Assembly: GCA_902495545.1 (NCBI GenBank)
Contig: CABUXM010000083.1
Location: 1-8,330, forward strand
Direction: 5' to 3'
Origin: an uncultured Collinsella sp.
GTDB taxonomy: Bacteria; Actinomycetota; Coriobacteriia; Coriobacteriales; Coriobacteriaceae
DNA: 8,330 nucleotides
Positions within the stretch are counted from its first letter, which is position 1. Every line of letters starts with the position of its first letter. The notes beneath the pieces are model-generated. The model saw nothing but the letters and a program-made list of their open reading frames with translations. It was not told the DNA's origin and searched no databases. The position numbers were made by a program, and so were the translations under genes. Below are positions 5,851-8,330 of the stretch, in pieces.

Positions 5851-5932
5851 ATAACTGCTCCTTGGATGGGCCGCGTCGTGCGGCTCAGGGTCATTAAGAT
5901 GTGGCGAGATGATAGTTTACCATGGGCAACTA

Positions 5933-5960
5933 TTGGCATCGCGCCTAGGACAACTACAAT
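5933..5960 (+). promoter_or_regulatory. Predicted promoter of the metal exporter gene
   Basis: TTGGCA (5933-5938) and TACAAT (5955-5960) are separated by 16 bp, each hexamer one or two bases from the sigma-70 consensus. A start near 5967 would give a leader of about 55 bases to the ATG at 6023. A second TACAAT at 5985-5990 has no good -35 at the right distance and is more likely part of the repeat described next. Confidence 0.6.
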
Positions 5961-5990
5961 ACCCTAGTTGACCGCTAGGACTTTTACAAT
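5945..5990. promoter_or_regulatory. Direct and inverted repeats over the exporter promoter (candidate operator)
   Basis: CTAGGACAACTACAAT (5945-5960) is repeated as CTAGGACTTTTACAAT (5975-5990), 13 of 16 identical and exactly 30 bp apart. An inverted repeat, CAACTA (5951-5956) and TAGTTG (5965-5970) with 8 bp between, lies across the predicted -10 and start site. The tetramer CTAG occurs three times in 34 bp. The arrangement differs from the ArsR operators at 2196-2989, so a different regulator is expected. The site could also act on the divergent exonuclease gene. Confidence 0.55.
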
Positions 5991-6022
5991 GCTGCCGAAA
6001 GACACGAAAGGTTCCATCCGTC

Positions 6023-7114
6023 ATGGATTTACTGATTGATATTCTGCTCGACGCCGGCAAGGACACGCTGTCGCTGGTGCCGTTTTTGTTGGTGACGTAT
6101 CTTGCTCTCGAGACACTTGAGCACGTTGCGGGCGACCGCGTCAACGGCGCTATCAAGCGCGCCGGCGCTGCGGGTCCCGTGGTTGGCTCGCTGCTGGGCA
6201 TTGTGCCGCAGTGCGGATTTTCGGCCATGGCAGCAACGCTGTACGCCGGCCGTGTCGTGACCTTGGGCACGTTGGTGGCGGTGTTCCTTTCGACCTCCGA
6301 CGAGATGCTGCCGCTGCTACTTGCCGAGCAGGTTCCCGTGCAGACTATGGCGATGCTTTTGGCTTCGAAAGCGCTGATCGCACTGGTCACGGGTTTTATC
6401 GTGGACGCTGCCATTCGCGGCCTGCGCCGTAACGCCCGCGCGCACGCGGCGATTCGCCGTACCGTGCTGGGAACCGCGGCCAACCCGGCCCACGTGAACT
6501 GCGCGCACGACGACCACAGCGGTGGTGACATCATCGACGAGGTGGCCGAGGCAGGCGTGAGCGCCGACCACATCCACGAGCTGTGCGAGCGCGACCATTG
6601 CGGTTGTGATGATGAAGATGAACACGAGCACGACCACGGACACAGCCATGATCACGGTCACACGGGCGAGCATGAGCACCACCACGGCCACAGCCACGAC
6701 CACTCCCACGAGGGCGCGCCCGTTCTGTCGATTATCCGCAGCGCGATCTCGCACACTGTGCAGGTTTCGGTTTTTATTTTCCTGGTGACGCTGGTCCTGG
6801 TCGCCGTGCTCGAGACCTTCGGCGAGTCCGCGATCGAGCAGTTCCTGTGTGGCAACGAGACGCTCGCCGTCTTGGGTTCGGCGCTTGTCGGGCTGATTCC
6901 CAATTGCTCGGCGAGCGTGGTCATTACGCAACTATATCTGGAAGGCGCGCTGCAACTGGCGCCGATGCTCGCCGGCACGCTCATTTCCGCCGGCGTGGGT
7001 TATCTGGTGCTGTTCCGCACCAACCGCAGCGCCCGCGAAAATGCCGTGTTCCTGATCATGATGTACGTCATCGGCGCTGGCTGGGGCCTCATCCTCTCCG
7101 CCGTTGGCCTTTAA
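6023..7114 (+). CDS. Heavy-metal exporter of the ArsP_2 / putative manganese transporter family (PF11449) with His-rich loop
   Basis: 363 residues, integral membrane protein. Two related halves flank a cytosolic-type loop. The first half has GIVPQCGFSA (59-68) and TLGTLVAVFLSTSDEMLPLL (80-99). The second has GLIPNCSASV (290-299) and MLAGTLISAGVGYLVLF (315-331). The paired PxC motifs and the STSDEMLP segment are hallmarks of this family, annotated as a putative 10-TM heavy-metal exporter or manganese transporter. The loop (about 135-235) includes HCGC and then 15 histidines in residues 201-229, in HxH repeats with Asp, Glu and Gly. This should bind Zn, Ni, Co or Mn and may sense or deliver metal. 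The DNA of the loop is itself repetitive. The ATG at 6023 has GAAAGG (6006-6011) at a somewhat long spacing of 11 bases. It lies near the Zn/Cd efflux operon but is controlled by its own, different promoter. True substrate unknown. Confidence 0.85.
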   Translation: MDLLIDILLDAGKDTLSLVPFLLVTYLALETLEHVAGDRVNGAIKRAGAAGPVVGSLLGIVPQCGFSAMAATLYAGRVVTLGTLVAVFLSTSDEMLPLLLAEQVPVQTMAMLLASKALIALVTGFIVDAAIRGLRRNARAHAAIRRTVLGTAANPAHVNCAHDDHSGGDIIDEVAEAGVSADHIHELCERDHCGCDDEDEHEHDHGHSHDHGHTGEHEHHHGHSHDHSHEGAPVLSIIRSAISHTVQVSVFIFLVTLVLVAVLETFGESAIEQFLCGNETLAVLGSALVGLIPNCSASVVITQLYLEGALQLAPMLAGTLISAGVGYLVLFRTNRSARENAVFLIMMYVIGAGWGLILSAVGL

Positions 7115-7145
7115 GTAGATTATTGGGACACGTCTTACGATCTAC
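7115..7145. repeat. Imperfect palindrome, GTAGAT...ATCTAC (copy A)
   Basis: It starts at the base after the exporter's stop codon. GTAGAT (7115-7120) pairs with ATCTAC (7140-7145); the middle pairs only in part. It is 31 bases long, the same as the core of the better palindrome at 7185-7215. With one-base gaps allowed in each, 24 of 30 aligned bases agree, so the two look like diverged copies of one element. A small separate stem, CCCTG-TGAC-CAGGG, follows at 7146-7159. Confidence 0.55.
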
Positions 7146-7181
7146 CCCTGTGACCAGGGCATTTCCCGCTGCCAAAACAAA

Positions 7182-7218
7182 AAGGTAGATTTTTAGGCAT
7201 GTCCTAAAAATCTACCTT
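7182..7218. terminator. Perfect 16-bp palindromic bidirectional terminator (copy B)
   Basis: Bases 7182-7197 are the exact reverse complement of 7203-7218, with a 5-base loop (CATGT). The arms contain A5/T5 runs. It lies between convergent genes: 68 bases after the exporter stop and 3 bases after the stop of the leftward YaiI-type gene (7221). It can serve as the terminator for both. The palindrome is not followed by a long T run, so the internal T5 within the stem may matter instead. Confidence 0.75.
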
Positions 7219-7220
7219 GG

Positions 7221-7703
7221 TTAGTGCAGCAACTCGGTGAGGTTGCGTTTAAAGCGAGCGCGGTCTTCGCTGGTAAATGCTGCCGGACCGCGAGTGCGTC
7301 CGCCGGCACGGCGTACCTTCTTTTCCTCGTGGCGAATAAACAGCTGCATGTCGATAGTCGCCTTGTCGTACACGCGCCCGCGCACACCGATGGCGGCGGC
7401 ATCGCGCCCGAGCACCATGCTCGCCAAGCCAATGTCCTGCGTCACGACCACGTCGCCCGCCTGCAGGCGTTCGACAATGGCAAAGTCGGCGCTGTCGGCG
7501 CCCACGCTCACATCGAGCGTCGTGACCCAAAATCCGCGTCGCGCATGCTCGACGTCGCGCGGATCGTCGCGGCGAATGTGGCGTTCCAAGTTCTGTGTGC
7601 TGTTGCCGGCGATAACGACGGCGACGCCCGCCCGCCGCGCGCAGTCAATCGACTCGCGCGTGACCGGGCAGGCGTCTGCATCAATAAAGAGCGTTCGTGG
7701 CAT
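7221..7703 (-). CDS. YaiI/YqxD-family protein (UPF0178, DUF188)
   Basis: 160 residues, cytosolic, full length for the family. Family marks: the N-terminal DADACP (8-13) following a hydrophobic strand, VGADSADFAIV (67-77), VVVTQDIGLA (85-94) and the basic C-terminal GGRTRGP (134-140) with DRARFKRNL (147-155). The pattern of conserved Asp residues (D8, D10, D70, D73, D90) suggests a PIN/NYN-like metal-dependent nuclease fold; this is a structural inference, and the biochemical role of the family is not established. Its ATG directly follows the TAG stop of the HdeD-like gene (TAG 7704-7706, ATG 7701-7703 on the complement). There is no clear ribosome site of its own, so translation is probably coupled to that gene. 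It ends beside the shared palindromic terminator. Confidence 0.92.
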   Translation of the reverse strand: MPRTLFIDADACPVTRESIDCARRAGVAVVIAGNSTQNLERHIRRDDPRDVEHARRGFWVTTLDVSVGADSADFAIVERLQAGDVVVTQDIGLASMVLGRDAAAIGVRGRVYDKATIDMQLFIRHEEKKVRRAGGRTRGPAAFTSEDRARFKRNLTELLH

Positions 7704-8306
7704 CTAGTGCACCAGTTTGCCAAATTGAATAGCACGAACAATCAGCGTTACGCCAAACACCAGCAGCGCGGCGCCGCTAAAGATGACGAGCATCTTGGCC
7801 GACCACAGCGGATAGATAAACACGAACATGCCGGCGATGATGGAGAGTGCGCCGCTCAGGATGGCGAGGGCGCGGTTGGACGAAAGCTCGGACTCCAGAA
7901 TGGACATGACACCTTCGACAATCCAGCCAAAGCCGGCCACGATAACCACCATCGTGGTGAGCGTCGCGGTCGAGAAGGCCTGGTTGCGCAGGATTATGAC
8001 GCCGCCCAAGATAATGAGTAGGTTGGAGATGATGCTCGTCACGCGCCAGCCGGTGGGCAGCAGCGGCTCAAAAATGGCAGTGAACAGCCTGATGGCAGCA
8101 GTGATTACAAAGTAAAAACCCAGGACAGTCGTTAAAAAGACGAGGGACTTGGCGGGTGCAAAAAGCAGTGCGATACCAGCAATGAGCGCTAAGACGCCCG
8201 TGATGGCGTAGATCCAGCGTACGGCCTTGACGGCTTTGCCCGCCATGCTTTTCTCGTCAAATCCAAACTGGCTCGATTTTTGGTCATCGTTCTTAAAGAT
8301 GCCCAT
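7704..8306 (-). CDS. HdeD-like six-helix membrane protein (DUF308)
   Basis: 200 residues. After a polar N-terminus of about 28 residues come six hydrophobic segments, roughly 31-50, 55-78, 88-107, 112-137, 145-165 and 170-192. They are joined by short loops in the pseudo-repeat arrangement of the DUF308/HdeD family. Conserved-looking points are the Gly-rich helices, IIRS-like basic turns after helix ends and a P-x-x-S/A before helix 6 (residues 166-170). E. coli HdeD has been linked to acid resistance; for this protein no function can be stated. The ATG at 8306 has a strong ribosome site, AAAGGAGA (8311-8318, complement), 4 bases away. It is the first gene of a two-gene unit with the YaiI-type gene, with zero spacing. 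The promoter lies beyond the window edge. Confidence 0.85.
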   Translation of the reverse strand: MGIFKNDDQKSSQFGFDEKSMAGKAVKAVRWIYAITGVLALIAGIALLFAPAKSLVFLTTVLGFYFVITAAIRLFTAIFEPLLPTGWRVTSIISNLLIILGGVIILRNQAFSTATLTTMVVIVAGFGWIVEGVMSILESELSSNRALAILSGALSIIAGMFVFIYPLWSAKMLVIFSGAALLVFGVTLIVRAIQFGKLVH

Positions 8307-8330
8307 AATGTCTCCTTTCCGTGCGGCGTA

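Noticed and set aside
5967..6022. Leader of the exporter considered as a metal riboswitch
   Set aside because: The predicted leader is only about 55 bases and shows no multi-stem fold or known riboswitch core.
6598..6717. CAC/CAT repeats considered as a CRISPR-like or microsatellite array
   Set aside because: The repeats stay in frame and encode the histidine loop, with no spacer structure.
6317..6931. Leftward open frame of 204 codons opposite the exporter
   Set aside because: Its Val-rich run is the complement of the histidine codons of the exporter loop and has no independent support.
7224..8021. Rightward open frame of 265 codons over the YaiI-like and HdeD-like genes
   Set aside because: It spans two real leftward genes and their junction, and has no family features.

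Overview
The window looks like chromosomal DNA of a high-GC Gram-positive bacterium. Good AGGA/GGAG ribosome sites, GC-rich third codon positions and the mix of gene families suggest a gut actinobacterium of the Coriobacteriia, Collinsella being my best guess. That is inference from style and family content, not a search result.

Region 1 (1-220): the last 33 codons of a rightward gene, then a long symmetrical hairpin that can end transcription from both sides. Region 2 (220-2994, leftward): a metal-efflux cluster read from a near-consensus promoter (TTGACA-16-TATAAT). Its order is an ArsR/SmtB repressor, a free-standing 72-residue heavy-metal-binding (HMA) protein, and a P1B-type zinc/cadmium/lead ATPase that has no HMA domain but carries a lysine-rich tail. 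Three copies of one 20-bp operator (rTATGAACA...TCATAT) lie in the cluster: two at the operon promoter and one just before the ATPase. The repressor keeps all four ligands of the SmtB alpha-5 zinc site. The likely circuit is that the repressor holds the operators until Zn or Cd binds, and then the HMA protein and ATPase are made and metal is pumped out.

Region 3 (2995-4805): visibly AT-richer DNA around one leftward gene for a 396-residue protein. It has an AbiEi-like N-terminal half and a DUF559/Vsr-like nuclease-type core. The flanks hold inverted repeats and no convincing genes. This looks like accessory DNA set into a GC-rich backbone.

Region 4 (4806-5850, leftward): a strong hairpin, then a DEDDh (DnaQ-like) exonuclease with a long N-terminal extension. 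Region 5 (5851-7220, rightward): a promoter with a 30-bp-spaced direct repeat and an inverted repeat at its -10, driving a membrane exporter of the ArsP_2/'putative manganese transporter' family (PF11449) with a very histidine-rich loop. It ends in two related palindromes shared with the convergent next gene. Region 6 (7221-8306, leftward): an HdeD-like (DUF308) six-helix membrane protein followed with no gap by a YaiI/YqxD (UPF0178) protein.

The clearest theme is metal homeostasis: two exporters of different classes, a zinc-type sensor, a small metal-binding protein and several operator-like sites. I see no mobile element, CRISPR array, tRNA or rRNA, and nothing I can call a wholly new system. 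The best leads are the repeated operators, the AT-rich nuclease-like gene, the repeat-laden exporter promoter and the paired palindromes.
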